A stretch of 64,000 nt of DNA from Ancylobacter lacus (lineage in GTDB: Bacteria > Pseudomonadota > Alphaproteobacteria > Rhizobiales > Xanthobacteraceae), in assembly GCF_018390635.1 (NCBI RefSeq), contig NZ_JAHBGE010000045.1, positions 1-64,000 on the forward strand, written 5' to 3'. The notes under the pieces were generated by a model. The model had not been told where the DNA came from. It was given only the letters and a program-made list of their open reading frames with translations, and did not search any database. A program made the position numbers and the translations under genes. This document shows positions 27,261 through 35,702 of the stretch, piece after piece (within the stretch, counting starts at the first letter, position 1; every line of letters begins with the position of its first letter).

Positions 27261-27863
27261 GTGAGTAGTGCAGCGTCGCCCCGCCGCCGCGGGCGTCCTC
27301 AAGGGGACGAAGTCCGGCTCGCCATCCTCAAGGCCGCCAACGAGCTGCTGGAAGAGCGGGGCCTCGCCGGCTTCACGATCGACGCGGTGGCGGCCCGCTC
27401 AGGCGCGGCCCGCTCGTCGATCTACCGCTGGTGGCCGAACCGCGCCGCCCTCGCCATGGCCGGCTTTCTCGCCGAGACCGCGCAGAAGATCGCCTATCCC
27501 TCCACTGCCTCGGCCTGCGCCGACATACGCAGCCAGATGATGACGGTGGCGCAGGTCTATGGCGGCAAGGTGGGGCGCACCATCGCGGTTCTGGTGGCGC
27601 AGGCCCAGGGCGATCCGGGAGCGCTGAAGGCGCTGCTGGAGGGTTATGTCCTGCCGCGGCGGGAAGAGGCGCGCACCGTGCTGGCCCGCGGCGTGTCTCA
27701 AGGCGAATTGAGGCCCGGCCTCGATCTCGACGTCGTTATCGATGCCCTGTACGGCCCGATCTGGTACCGTGTCCTCGTTCCGCACGCGCCCCTGACGCCC
27801 GCCTGGGCCGGGGCGCTGGCCGACCATGTGTTTGCCGGCCTGCGCCCGCCCCCGGTGGCCTGA
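27261..27863 (+). CDS. TetR family transcriptional regulator
   Basis: 200 residues starting at GTG. The N-terminal helix-turn-helix is clear (GRPQGDEVRLAIL, then FTIDAVAARSGAARSSIYRW); the C-terminal part is a helical ligand/dimer domain ending near PPPVA. It is divergent from the 2-oxoglutarate oxygenase at 26258-27079, with 181 bases between the two starts, so it most likely controls that gene and itself. I did not find a clean operator palindrome in the gap. The inducer is unknown. Confidence 0.85.
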   Translation: MSSAASPRRRGRPQGDEVRLAILKAANELLEERGLAGFTIDAVAARSGAARSSIYRWWPNRAALAMAGFLAETAQKIAYPSTASACADIRSQMMTVAQVYGGKVGRTIAVLVAQAQGDPGALKALLEGYVLPRREEARTVLARGVSQGELRPGLDLDVVIDALYGPIWYRVLVPHAPLTPAWAGALADHVFAGLRPPPVA

Positions 27864-28005
27864 CCCCGCACGCGATGCCGCCACGTTGGCCGACCGAGGC
27901 GAGGTCTCGCGCCATCGTAGTTGAACATATGCCGCGATGCTGGCACATCAGAAGCACATGCTCCGCGGTCTTGGCGCAGGAGCGAGGTGTGAGGGCCGAC
28001 CATCC

Positions 28006-28455
28006 ATGCTGACGAACCGGGGCAAGTATGGCCTCAAGGCAATGCTGTACCTGGCGCAGCAACCACCGGGCACCAGTCTGGGAGGTCAGGAGATCGCCGA
28101 CGCCAACAACATTCCGAAGAAGTTCCTCGACGCCATCCTGCTCGATCTGCGCAACGCCGGCATGCTGCGCTCGCGCAAGGGGCCCGGCGGGGGGTACACG
28201 CTGGCCCGCTCCATCGACGAGATTCGCGTCGGCCACATCATCCGGGTGCTGGACGGCCCGCTGGCGCCGATCGGCTGCGCCAGCAAGAGCGCCTACGCCC
28301 CCTGCCAGGATTGCCGGGACGTCGCCTCCTGTGCGGTGCGCATCACCATGACCAAGGTGCGCGACGCGATGTCGGAGATTCTGGACCGGATGTCCCTCAA
28401 GGACATGAAGGCGTTTTCCGAGAATGCCGACATCGACCTGATGTACCACATCTGA
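28006..28455 (+). CDS. Rrf2 family transcriptional regulator, probably Fe-S sensing
   Basis: 149 residues: a winged helix-turn-helix (LTNRGKYGLKAMLYLA start; GGGYTLAR wing at about 61-68) followed by a cysteine cluster C91-x8-C100-x2-C103-x5-C109. Rrf2 proteins with three or more cysteines here often bind an iron-sulfur cluster and sense iron, NO or sulfur status; others use cysteines for redox or metabolite sensing. The ATG at 28006 gives the standard family N-terminus; upstream in-frame starts only add Arg/Gly residues. It converges on the sulfonate uptake operon, so a role in sulfur control is plausible but unproven. Confidence 0.85.
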   Translation: MLTNRGKYGLKAMLYLAQQPPGTSLGGQEIADANNIPKKFLDAILLDLRNAGMLRSRKGPGGGYTLARSIDEIRVGHIIRVLDGPLAPIGCASKSAYAPCQDCRDVASCAVRITMTKVRDAMSEILDRMSLKDMKAFSENADIDLMYHI

Positions 28456-28476
28456 GCCGCGCCCGGGCGGCGGCTC
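28454..28476. terminator. Hairpin between convergent rrf2 and ssuA genes
   Basis: GAGCCGC (28454-28460) pairs with GCGGCTC (28470-28476), and the loop GCCCGGGCG can pair further. It sits exactly between two converging stops, so it may terminate both. There is no T-run on either side. Confidence 0.4.
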
Positions 28477-29433
28477 TCAGCCGCCGACCCGTACCACCGC
28501 GTCCGCCACCACGATCTTCCTCGGCAGCAGGCCGAGATCGAAGAAGGTGTCCGCCACCAGCTGCTGGTCCGCGATCACCTTGTCGGTCAGCGGCGCGACG
28601 CCGAAACTCTGCCGGCCCACCGCGATGGCGAGGACGGGAGCGGGAATGCCGGTCGACGGCGCGAGTTCCGCCACCGCCGCCGCGGGGTCCTTCTGGATCC
28701 AGTCGTCGGTCTCGCGAATGGCGGCGATCAGTTCGACGACCACCTTGGGGTTCGCCTTCGCGAAGCCGCGGGCGCCGAGATAGAACTGATAGTTCGGCAC
28801 GATGCCCTCGGCCGTGGTCAGGGTACGGGCCTTGATCGCCACTTCCGCCGCCGCCTGGAACGGATCCCAGATCGCCCAGGCGTCGATCGCGCCCTTCTCG
28901 AAGGCGGCGCGGGCATCGGCCGGCGGCAGGAACTTGGTGGTGATGGCGGAATAGGGCACACCGGCCTTCTCCAGCGCCTTCACCAGCAGGAAATGCACGT
29001 TGGAGCCCTTGTTGAGGCCGACCGTCCGCCCCCGCAGCTCCGCCACCGAGGTGATCGGGCTGTCCTTGGGCACCAGGATGGCCTCGCCCTTCGGCGCCGG
29101 CGGCTCATTGGCGAAGTAGACCAGGTTGTCGCTCGCGGCCTGCGCGAAGATCGGCGGCGCCTCGCCGGTCTGGCCGATGTCGATCGCGCCGGCGTTGAGC
29201 GCTTCCAGCATCTGCGGGCCGGCGGCGAATTCCGCCCATTTCACCGAGAGGCCGAGCGGCTCCAGCTTCTTCTCGAGGATGCCGCGCCCCTTCAGCAGCA
29301 CCAGCGTGCCGTATTTCTGATAGCCGACCCGGACCTCGGCGGCGGCGCGCGCCGGGCGCAGGGCGGGGGCGGAAACGCTGGCGGCGAGGCCGGCCGCGGC
29401 GGCCAGCACGGAGCGACGGGACAGGTGGGTCAT
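28477..29433 (-). CDS. ssuA: Sulfonate ABC transporter substrate-binding protein (set 1)
   Basis: 318 residues. The N-terminus MTHLSRRSVLAAAAGLAAS is a twin-arginine (Tat) signal with an AxA-type cleavage region near residue 30. The mature part has SsuA-type features (RVGYQKYGTLVLLKGRG, then GAIDIGQTGEAPPIFAQA and AIDAWAIWDPF). It should capture aliphatic sulfonates in the periplasm for the permease SsuC. The ATG at 29433 fits the Tat signal; the upstream open frame is not expected to be used. It is the last gene of the minus-strand operon ssuE-ssuC-ssuB-ssuA. The exact sulfonate is unknown. Confidence 0.88.
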   Translation of the reverse strand: MTHLSRRSVLAAAAGLAASVSAPALRPARAAAEVRVGYQKYGTLVLLKGRGILEKKLEPLGLSVKWAEFAAGPQMLEALNAGAIDIGQTGEAPPIFAQAASDNLVYFANEPPAPKGEAILVPKDSPITSVAELRGRTVGLNKGSNVHFLLVKALEKAGVPYSAITTKFLPPADARAAFEKGAIDAWAIWDPFQAAAEVAIKARTLTTAEGIVPNYQFYLGARGFAKANPKVVVELIAAIRETDDWIQKDPAAAVAELAPSTGIPAPVLAIAVGRQSFGVAPLTDKVIADQQLVADTFFDLGLLPRKIVVADAVVRVGG

Positions 29434-29447
29434 GAGGCTTCCTTGTG

Positions 29448-30236
29448 TCAGCCGGCAAACAGATGGGTGAGAAGGCGCTCTTCCAGCGCCGCGAGTTCGG
29501 CCGAGCCACGGCGCCGGGGGCGGGGCAGCGGCACGTCGAGATCGAAGGCGATACGGCCCTGGTCGAGCAGGATGACGCGGTCGGCCAGCGCCAGCGCCTC
29601 GGCCACGTCGTGGGTCACCAGCAGCGCGGTGAAGCGCTGTTCCAGCCAGATGCGCTCGATCAGCCCCTGCATCTCGATGCGGGTCAGCGCGTCGAGCGCG
29701 CCGAGCGGCTCGTCCAGCGCCAGCAGGCGCGGCCGCGAGGCGAGCGCGCGGGCGAGCGCGACACGCTGCTTCTGCCCGCCCGATAGGACCGCCGGCCACT
29801 CCCCGGCCCGGTCGGCAAGCCCCACCTCGCCGAGAAGCGCCCGCGCCCGCGCGGCGCGCTCCGCCGGTGGCGTCCGCGCCGGCAGGCCGACCTCGACATT
29901 GGCCCCGACCCGCTGCCACGGCAGCAGCCGCGGCTCCTGGAACATCAGGCGGATCGCCTCGCGGTCCGCCGGCGGGCCGTTGCGGCCCTCGAAGGCGATG
30001 TCGCCGCCGCTCGGCTGGTCGAGACCCCCGATGAGACGGAGCAGGGTCGACTTGCCGCAGCCGCTCTTGCCGATGACGGCCACGAACTGCCCGGCGGGAA
30101 TGGTGAGATCCAGCCGCTCCAGCACGCGCTTGTCGCCAAACTGACGCGAGAGGCGGTTGATCCTCAGGTCAAGCCCGTGCGGCGTGCCGGCAGCGGACGG
30201 CACCGGCTCGGCCGCGACGGAAGCGAAGGCGGTCAT
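29448..30236 (-). CDS. ssuB: Sulfonate ABC transporter ATP-binding protein (set 1)
   Basis: 262 residues with a complete ABC ATPase motif set: Walker [11 protein letters not shown]-loop [10 protein letters not shown], signature [15 protein letters not shown], Walker [13 protein letters not shown] and switch histidine LLVTHD. The [11 protein letters not shown]-loop is typical of the nitrate/sulfonate/taurine class. It powers import through SsuC (30250-31113). The ATG at 30236 is chosen because the upstream frame overlaps ssuC. It lies between ssuC and ssuA, 13-14 bases from each. Confidence 0.9.
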   Translation of the reverse strand: MTAFASVAAEPVPSAAGTPHGLDLRINRLSRQFGDKRVLERLDLTIPAGQFVAVIGKSGCGKSTLLRLIGGLDQPSGGDIAFEGRNGPPADREAIRLMFQEPRLLPWQRVGANVEVGLPARTPPAERAARARALLGEVGLADRAGEWPAVLSGGQKQRVALARALASRPRLLALDEPLGALDALTRIEMQGLIERIWLEQRFTALLVTHDVAEALALADRVILLDQGRIAFDLDVPLPRPRRRGSAELAALEERLLTHLFAG

Positions 30237-30249
30237 GGTGTCGCTCCGC

Positions 30250-31113
30250 TCAGCTCTTGGGGGTGTGGAAGGCGGGGTGCCACTGCAGGCACCGGTGCTC
30301 CAGCGCCGCGGTGAGCACGTCGGCGAGCTTGCCGAGCAGCGCGTAGATGAGGATCGCCAGCACAACGACATCCACCAGCAGGAACTCGCGCGCCTGCATC
30401 GCCATGTAGCCGAGGCCGGCCGAGGCGGCGATGGTCTCGGCGACGATCAGCGTCAGCCACATGATGCCGAGCGCGAAGCGCAGCCCGACGAAGATCGAGG
30501 GCAGCGCGCCCGGCAGGATCACCTTGCGGAACAGGGTGAGCGGGGTCATGCCGTACACCCGGCCCATCTCGATGAGCTGGGGGTCGACCGTGCGCACGCC
30601 GTGCAGCGTGTTGATGTAGATCGGGAAGAACACGCCGAGCGCGACGAGGAAGAGCTTGGCTTCCTCATCGATGCCGAACCACAGGATGACCAGCGGAATC
30701 AGCGCGAGATGCGGCACGTTGCGCACCATCTGCAAGGTGGTGTCGGTGTAGCGGTGCGACAGCGACGAAAGGCCGTTGGCAATGCCGAAGACGAGCCCGA
30801 TCACCCCGCCGACCAGAAGGCCGGCGAGCGCGCGTGCCGTGCTCACACTCATGTGGTGGACGAGTTCGCCCGATTTCAGGGCCTGCCAGCCCGCGAGCGC
30901 CACGGCGGAGGGCGCCGGCAGCACGTTGGGCGCGATATAGCCCCAGCGCGACAGCACTTCCCAGCTCGCGACCAGCAGCACCGGCAGAACCCAGCCGGCG
31001 AGCCGGGTCTCCAGCCGCGCCAGCCCGGAACGTCCGCCCGCCGGATCGCGCGAAGGGGAGCGCGCCTGGCCACGGCCCGGGCGAAACCACGCGCTCCGTT
31101 CCACCAGCGACAT
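30250..31113 (-). CDS. ssuC: Sulfonate ABC transporter permease (set 1)
   Basis: 287 residues. An Arg-rich cytoplasmic start precedes about six membrane segments (first near [14 protein letters not shown]) and the EAA-type loop ([24 protein letters not shown]) that docks the ATPase. This is the SsuC/TauC/NrtB-class inner-membrane channel for aliphatic sulfonates. The ATG at 31113 starts one base after the ssuE stop; the further upstream frame lies inside ssuE. Confidence 0.9.
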   Translation of the reverse strand: MSLVERSAWFRPGRGQARSPSRDPAGGRSGLARLETRLAGWVLPVLLVASWEVLSRWGYIAPNVLPAPSAVALAGWQALKSGELVHHMSVSTARALAGLLVGGVIGLVFGIANGLSSLSHRYTDTTLQMVRNVPHLALIPLVILWFGIDEEAKLFLVALGVFFPIYINTLHGVRTVDPQLIEMGRVYGMTPLTLFRKVILPGALPSIFVGLRFALGIMWLTLIVAETIAASAGLGYMAMQAREFLLVDVVVLAILIYALLGKLADVLTAALEHRCLQWHPAFHTPKS

Positions 31114-31114
31114 C

Positions 31115-31756
31115 TCAGGCGGCCCTTTCGATCGCCGGGTGGGCGTGCCGGCGGCGGGCGACAAGGGCATGGACCGCCTCGTGCACCAGCCGCTCGAAGC
31201 GTTCCTGCGGCGCGCCGGCGCTGACCGCGCCATTGGCGAAGTCGCGCTCGGTGAAGAAGGCGCCGGTTCCGAGCGGCTGGGCCTGGAAGAAGGCGAAGAG
31301 CGGGCGAAGCTGATGCTCGATCACCAGCGCGTGGCGCTCGCTGCCGCCGGTGGCGAGCAGGGCGACCGGCAGGCCGATCAGGCCGCGATAGTCGAGGAAA
31401 TCGACGAAATGCTTGAACAGGCCGGAATAGGAACCCTTGTAGACCGGCGAGCCGACGACGAGGAAATCCGCCCCTTCCACCGCCTGCAGCGCTGCCTCGA
31501 TCTCCTCGCTGGCGGGACGGCTGCGCAGGGCGCCGATGCCGTCGAGGGCGGCGATGTCGATGAGCCGCGTCGTGGAGGCGAGCCCGGCCGCTTCGGCATC
31601 GGCGCTGATGCGCGCCAGCGCCAGCTCGACCAGCGACAGGGTGCGGGACGGTGAGGAGAGTCCCCCGCTCAGGCCGACGATCTTCAGCGGCTCGGTGGCG
31701 GGCAGGCTGCCGGTCTGTGCGCCCGGGGCCGTTTTGCTGGTGGTCAGCAATGTCAT
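31115..31756 (-). CDS. ssuE: NADPH-dependent FMN reductase, SsuE/MsuE type
   Basis: 213 residues with a flavodoxin-like fold: IVGLSGGLSSPSRTLSLVE phosphate loop and VVGSPVYKGSYSGLFKHFVD, a hallmark of SsuE-type reductases. It would reduce FMN with NAD(P)H and supply FMNH2 to the alkanesulfonate monooxygenase SsuD encoded on the other strand at 34524. The ATG at 31756 leaves a short N-terminal extension before the first strand. It is the first gene of the minus-strand ssu operon, facing the divergent ssuA at 31893 across a short regulatory gap. Confidence 0.87.
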   Translation of the reverse strand: MTLLTTSKTAPGAQTGSLPATEPLKIVGLSGGLSSPSRTLSLVELALARISADAEAAGLASTTRLIDIAALDGIGALRSRPASEEIEAALQAVEGADFLVVGSPVYKGSYSGLFKHFVDFLDYRGLIGLPVALLATGGSERHALVIEHQLRPLFAFFQAQPLGTGAFFTERDFANGAVSAGAPQERFERLVHEAVHALVARRRHAHPAIERAA

Positions 31757-31892
31757 GCGCAGCTTCCTCGGTATCGGTGGCGGACGTCGGCGGCGAGGCC
31801 GCGGCGCCCACGGTGCTCGTGGTTGACATAGCTCTTGCACAAAGCGGGCTATTAATCTATCGGAAATATAGAGCTTAACAATGGAGCACCCG
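31757..31892. promoter_or_regulatory. Shared regulatory gap between the two divergent ssu operons
   Basis: About 135 bases separate the ssuE and ssuA starts. On the plus strand there is a TTGACA hexamer at 31823-31828, but the best TATTAA downstream is 21 bases away, so the spacing is poor. An AT-rich stretch with a small dyad CTAT-N7-ATAG lies around 31857-31871, just before the plus-strand start. This is the obvious place for sulfur-responsive control (CysB/Cbl-like or Rrf2-like), but no specific site can be named. Confidence 0.45.
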
Positions 31893-32882
31893 ATGCCGCT
31901 CACCACCCGGCCGCTTTCCCGGCGCAGCTTCGCCGCCCTTGCGACCGGCGCGCTGGTGGCAGGGTTTGCCGGCGGCCAGGCCCGCGCCGCGGCGCCGGCG
32001 GAGATCCGGGTCGACTGGGCGACCTACAATCCGGTCTCCATTGTGCTCAAGGACAAGAAGTTCCTGGAGCAGGAATTTGCCGGCGACGGCATCGCCATCC
32101 GCTGGGTGCAGTCCGCCGGCTCCAACAAGGCGCTGGAGTTCCTCAACGCCGGCTCGCTGGACGTCGGCTCGACCGCCGGTGCGGCGGCGCTGGTGGGCCG
32201 CATCAACGGCAATCCCATCAAGTCGGTCTATGTCTATTCGCGGCCGGAATGGACGGCGCTCGTCACCCGCAAGGACAGCGGCATCACGAGCGTTGCCGAT
32301 CTCAAGGGCAAGAGCGTTGCCGTCACCCGCGGCACCGACCCGCACATCTTCCTCATCCGGGCCCTTGCCGCGAACGGCCTCACCGACAAGGATGTGCGCT
32401 TCGTGCTGCTCCAGCACGCCGACGGCCGGCTGGCGCTGACGCGCGGCGATGTGGACGCCTGGGCCGGCCTCGACCCGATCATGGCTGCCGCGGAACTGGA
32501 GGATGGCGCGGTGCTGTTCTTCCGCGACCCCGCCGCCAACAGCTGGGGCGTGCTGAACGTGCGCGAGGCCTTCGCGCAGGAGAACCCGCAGCTCGTCCGC
32601 CGTGTGCTCGCCGCCTATGAGAAGGCGCGGCGTTGGGCGGTCGAAAACCCCGCCGAACTCGCCGTGCTGCTCGAAGGCGCGACAAAGCTTCCCGCCCCGG
32701 TCATCGCCCGCCAGCTCCAGCGCACCGATCTCGGCTATGGCCCGATCGGCGATGCGCAGAAGCAGACCATCGTTGCGTCCGGCAAGGCGCTGCAGCAGGC
32801 CGGCGTGGTCGCGGCGGACGTCGATGTCCCGGCCACCGTCGATCTGCTGATCGATTCCCGCTATTTCCCGCCGGGTCCGTGA
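31893..32882 (+). CDS. ssuA: Sulfonate ABC transporter substrate-binding protein (set 2)
   Basis: 329 residues. The ATG at 31893 is preferred because GGAG lies six bases upstream; an ATG at 31881 is possible. The N-terminus LTTRPLSRRSFAALATGALV is a Tat signal with cleavage near ARAAA. The mature protein has SsuA-type landmarks (LDVGSTAGAAALVGR, VDAWAGLDPIM). It is clearly a different protein from the set-1 binding protein at 28477-29433, so the two transporters may take different sulfonates. The ssuC gene follows after one base. Confidence 0.88.
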   Translation: MPLTTRPLSRRSFAALATGALVAGFAGGQARAAAPAEIRVDWATYNPVSIVLKDKKFLEQEFAGDGIAIRWVQSAGSNKALEFLNAGSLDVGSTAGAAALVGRINGNPIKSVYVYSRPEWTALVTRKDSGITSVADLKGKSVAVTRGTDPHIFLIRALAANGLTDKDVRFVLLQHADGRLALTRGDVDAWAGLDPIMAAAELEDGAVLFFRDPAANSWGVLNVREAFAQENPQLVRRVLAAYEKARRWAVENPAELAVLLEGATKLPAPVIARQLQRTDLGYGPIGDAQKQTIVASGKALQQAGVVAADVDVPATVDLLIDSRYFPPGP

Positions 32883-32883
32883 G

Positions 32884-33738
32884 ATGAGCGCGGCGGACGG
32901 ACTCATCGAGACTCCCGGCCTTCGGGCCGCGCAGCGGCCGGGCGTGTTCCCGCGGGCGCTGGGCGCGGGCGGACGGCGGGCGCTGCTCGGCCTCGCCCTG
33001 CCGGTCGGCGCCGCGCTCGGCTGGGAGCTTGCCGTCCGCCTCGGGCTGGCACAGGGACGCCTGCTGCCGGCGCCGAGCACGCTTCTCGCCACACTGGCCG
33101 AGCTCGCTCGTTCCGGCGACCTCGCGCTGCATGTCCGCGCCACGCTTGCCCGGGTCGCGGCGGGCTTTGCCCTCGGGGTGGCGGCCGGCACGCTGCTGAG
33201 CGTGCTGGCCGGCGCCTCCGGCCTCGCCCGCACCGTGCTCGACCCGACGCTGCAGGGCCTGCGTGCCATTCCCTCCATCGCCTGGGTGCCGCTCTTCATC
33301 CTGTGGCTCGGCATCTTCGAGACATCGAAGGTCGCGCTGATCGCCGTCGGCGTCGCCTTCCCGGTCTATCTCGGCACGCTCGGCGCCATCCTCTCGGTCG
33401 ACCGCCGCATCATCGAGGTCGGCCGCAGCTTCCGGCTCACCCGGCTTCAGCTCGCCCGCCGCATCCTGCTGCCCGCCGTGCTGCCGCAATACGTCGTGGC
33501 GCTGCGCGCCGGGCTCGGTCTCGGCTGGATGTTCGTGGTCGCCGCCGAGTTCATGGGGGCGTCGGAGGGGCTGGGCTATCTGCTGCTCGACGGCCAGCAG
33601 CTCGGCAAGCCCGCCCAGATCATGGCGGCCATCGTGGTGTTCGCCGTGCTGGGCAAGCTCACCGACGCGCTTCTGGTGGCGGCGAGCGCTCCGTTCCTGC
33701 GCTGGGAAGACACCGCTCAGCGCGCGGCGGAGGGCTGA
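32884..33738 (+). CDS. ssuC: Sulfonate ABC transporter permease (set 2)
   Basis: 284 residues with six or so membrane segments and a class-specific EAA loop (EVGRSFRLTRLQLARRILLP). It pairs with the binding protein just upstream and the ATPase three bases downstream. It is a second SsuC-class channel rather than a copy of set 1: the N-termini and loops differ throughout. Confidence 0.9.
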   Translation: MSAADGLIETPGLRAAQRPGVFPRALGAGGRRALLGLALPVGAALGWELAVRLGLAQGRLLPAPSTLLATLAELARSGDLALHVRATLARVAAGFALGVAAGTLLSVLAGASGLARTVLDPTLQGLRAIPSIAWVPLFILWLGIFETSKVALIAVGVAFPVYLGTLGAILSVDRRIIEVGRSFRLTRLQLARRILLPAVLPQYVVALRAGLGLGWMFVVAAEFMGASEGLGYLLLDGQQLGKPAQIMAAIVVFAVLGKLTDALLVAASAPFLRWEDTAQRAAEG

Positions 33739-33741
33739 GCC

Positions 33742-34512
33742 ATGCTGCGACTCGACGGCCTTTCCCGCACCTACCCCACCGGCACACAGGCCCTCGCCCA
33801 CCTGACGCTGGATGTGGGCGCCGGCGAGATCGTCGCCATCGTCGGTGGTTCGGGATGCGGCAAGAGCACGTTGCTGCGGCTCGTCGCCGGGCTGGACCGG
33901 CCGAGCGGCGGACGTATCGAGCTGGACGGTGAGGCCATCACGGCCCCACACCCCGGGGTCGGCATCGTATTCCAGGAGCCGCGCCTGCTCGCCTGGCTCA
34001 CCGTGGCGCAGAACATCGGCTTCGGCATCGCCCACCTGCCGCGCGCCGAGCGCGAGGCCCGCATCGCCACCGCGCTGGAGCGCATCGGCCTCGCCGGCCA
34101 CGGTGGGCGCTGGCCGCGCGAGCTCTCCGGCGGGCAGGCGCAGCGCGTGGCGCTGGCCCGCGCGCTGGTGGCCCGGCCCCGCGTCCTGTTGCTCGACGAG
34201 CCCTTCTCCGCGCTCGACGCCTTCACCCGCGCCGACCTGCAGGAACACCTCATGGCGCTGTGGGAAGACAGCCGGCCCACGCTGCTCCTCGTGACCCACG
34301 ACATCGACGAGGCGCTGGCGCTGGCCGACCGCATCGTTGTTATGAGACCACATCCCGGCCGTATCGGCACTATGCTCTCCGTGCCGACGGCGCGGCCGCG
34401 TCCACAGCCGCGCCCGACCGGCACGCCGGAAGCCGAAGCGCTCAAACGCCAGATCCTGAACGTCCTGAGACCGGCCCGCCAGCAGATGGCGCTGCCGGCC
34501 GCCGCAGAATAG
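33742..34512 (+). CDS. ssuB: Sulfonate ABC transporter ATP-binding protein (set 2)
   Basis: 256 residues with an intact ABC ATPase: Walker [11 protein letters not shown]-loop [10 protein letters not shown], signature [15 protein letters not shown], Walker [13 protein letters not shown] and LLVTHD. It energises the set-2 permease. It is preceded by ssuC (3 bases) and followed by ssuD (11 bases) in the order ssuA-C-B-D. Confidence 0.9.
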   Translation: MLRLDGLSRTYPTGTQALAHLTLDVGAGEIVAIVGGSGCGKSTLLRLVAGLDRPSGGRIELDGEAITAPHPGVGIVFQEPRLLAWLTVAQNIGFGIAHLPRAEREARIATALERIGLAGHGGRWPRELSGGQAQRVALARALVARPRVLLLDEPFSALDAFTRADLQEHLMALWEDSRPTLLLVTHDIDEALALADRIVVMRPHPGRIGTMLSVPTARPRPQPRPTGTPEAEALKRQILNVLRPARQQMALPAAAE

Positions 34513-34523
34513 GAAAAACAATC

Positions 34524-35702
34524 ATGTCTCACGCCGGCACCTCCACTGATGGCCTAAATGTCCTGTGGTTCCTGCCTACCCATGGCGACGGGCGCTACCT
34601 CGGCACCGGTATCGGGGCGCGAGAGGTCGATATCGACTATCTCCGCCAGGTGGCGCAGGCGGCCGACCGGCTTGGCTATTACGGCGTGCTGATCCCCACC
34701 GGAAAGAGCTGCGAGGACTCCTGGCTGGTGGCCTCGGCGCTGGCGCCGGTGACCAAGCGGCTGCGCTACCTCGTGGCGGTGCGCCCGGGCCTTGCCTCGC
34801 CCACCCTCTACGCCCGGATGACGGCCACGCTCGATCGCATCTCGGACGGGCGCCTGCTCATCAACATCGTGACCGGCGGCGATCCGGTGGAGAATGCCGG
34901 CGACGGCATCTTCCTCAATCACGACGAACGCTACGAGGTCACGGACGAATTCCTGCAGGTCTATCGGCGCCTCCTCGCCGGCGAGCACGTGAACTATTAC
35001 GGCAAGCACATCAAGGTCGAGGATGCCCACCTGCTGTTCCCGCCACAGCAGGACGGCGGTCCGGCGCTCTATTTCGGCGGCTCGTCCGAAGCGGCCAACA
35101 AGGTCGCCGCCGAGCATGTCGACAAGTATCTCACCTGGGGTGAGCCGCCGGCGTCGGTCGAGGCCAAGATCAAGGAGGTGCGGGCACTGGCCGAGGCCGA
35201 AGGGCGGAAGGTGAGCTTCGGCATCCGCCTGCATGTCATCGCCCGTGAGACCGACGCCAAAGCGTGGGAAGCGGCCGAGGAACTCATCAGCCATCTCGAC
35301 GACGACACCATCAACGCTGCCCAGAAGGTGTTCTCCCGGCTGGATTCCGTGGGCCAGGCCCGCATGTCGGCCCTGCATGGCGGGCGCCGCGACAAGCTGG
35401 AGGTCAGCCCCAACCTCTGGGCCGGCGTCGGGCTGGTGCGTGGCGGCGCCGGAACGGCGCTGGTCGGTTCGGGCGAGACGGTCGCCCAGCGCATCCGCGA
35501 ATATGCCGATCTCGGCATCGACAGCTTCATCTTCTCGGGCTACCCGCACCTCGAAGAGGCCTACCGCGTGGCCGAGCTGGTGCTGCCGCGCCTCAAGCTC
35601 AACCACGGCATCGTGCAGGCGAGCGGCAAGGTGAACACCGGGCCGTTCGGCGAGACCATCGCCAATGACTACCGCCCCCCGGTGCGCGCGGCGCAGTCAT
35701 GA
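34524..35702 (+). CDS. ssuD: FMNH2-dependent alkanesulfonate monooxygenase
   Basis: 392 residues, close to the usual 380-390 for SsuD. Landmarks: [17 protein letters not shown] start, [15 protein letters not shown] with the substrate-site cysteine, [10 protein letters not shown], and the C-terminal [20 protein letters not shown]. It is a luciferase-like TIM barrel that uses FMNH2 and O2 to split alkanesulfonates into aldehyde and sulfite. FMNH2 would come from the divergent SsuE. The ATG at 34524 gives the family N-terminus. Its stop overlaps the start of the next gene (ATGA), so a flavoprotein is translationally coupled to it. Confidence 0.93.
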   Translation: MSHAGTSTDGLNVLWFLPTHGDGRYLGTGIGAREVDIDYLRQVAQAADRLGYYGVLIPTGKSCEDSWLVASALAPVTKRLRYLVAVRPGLASPTLYARMTATLDRISDGRLLINIVTGGDPVENAGDGIFLNHDERYEVTDEFLQVYRRLLAGEHVNYYGKHIKVEDAHLLFPPQQDGGPALYFGGSSEAANKVAAEHVDKYLTWGEPPASVEAKIKEVRALAEAEGRKVSFGIRLHVIARETDAKAWEAAEELISHLDDDTINAAQKVFSRLDSVGQARMSALHGGRRDKLEVSPNLWAGVGLVRGGAGTALVGSGETVAQRIREYADLGIDSFIFSGYPHLEEAYRVAELVLPRLKLNHGIVQASGKVNTGPFGETIANDYRPPVRAAQS

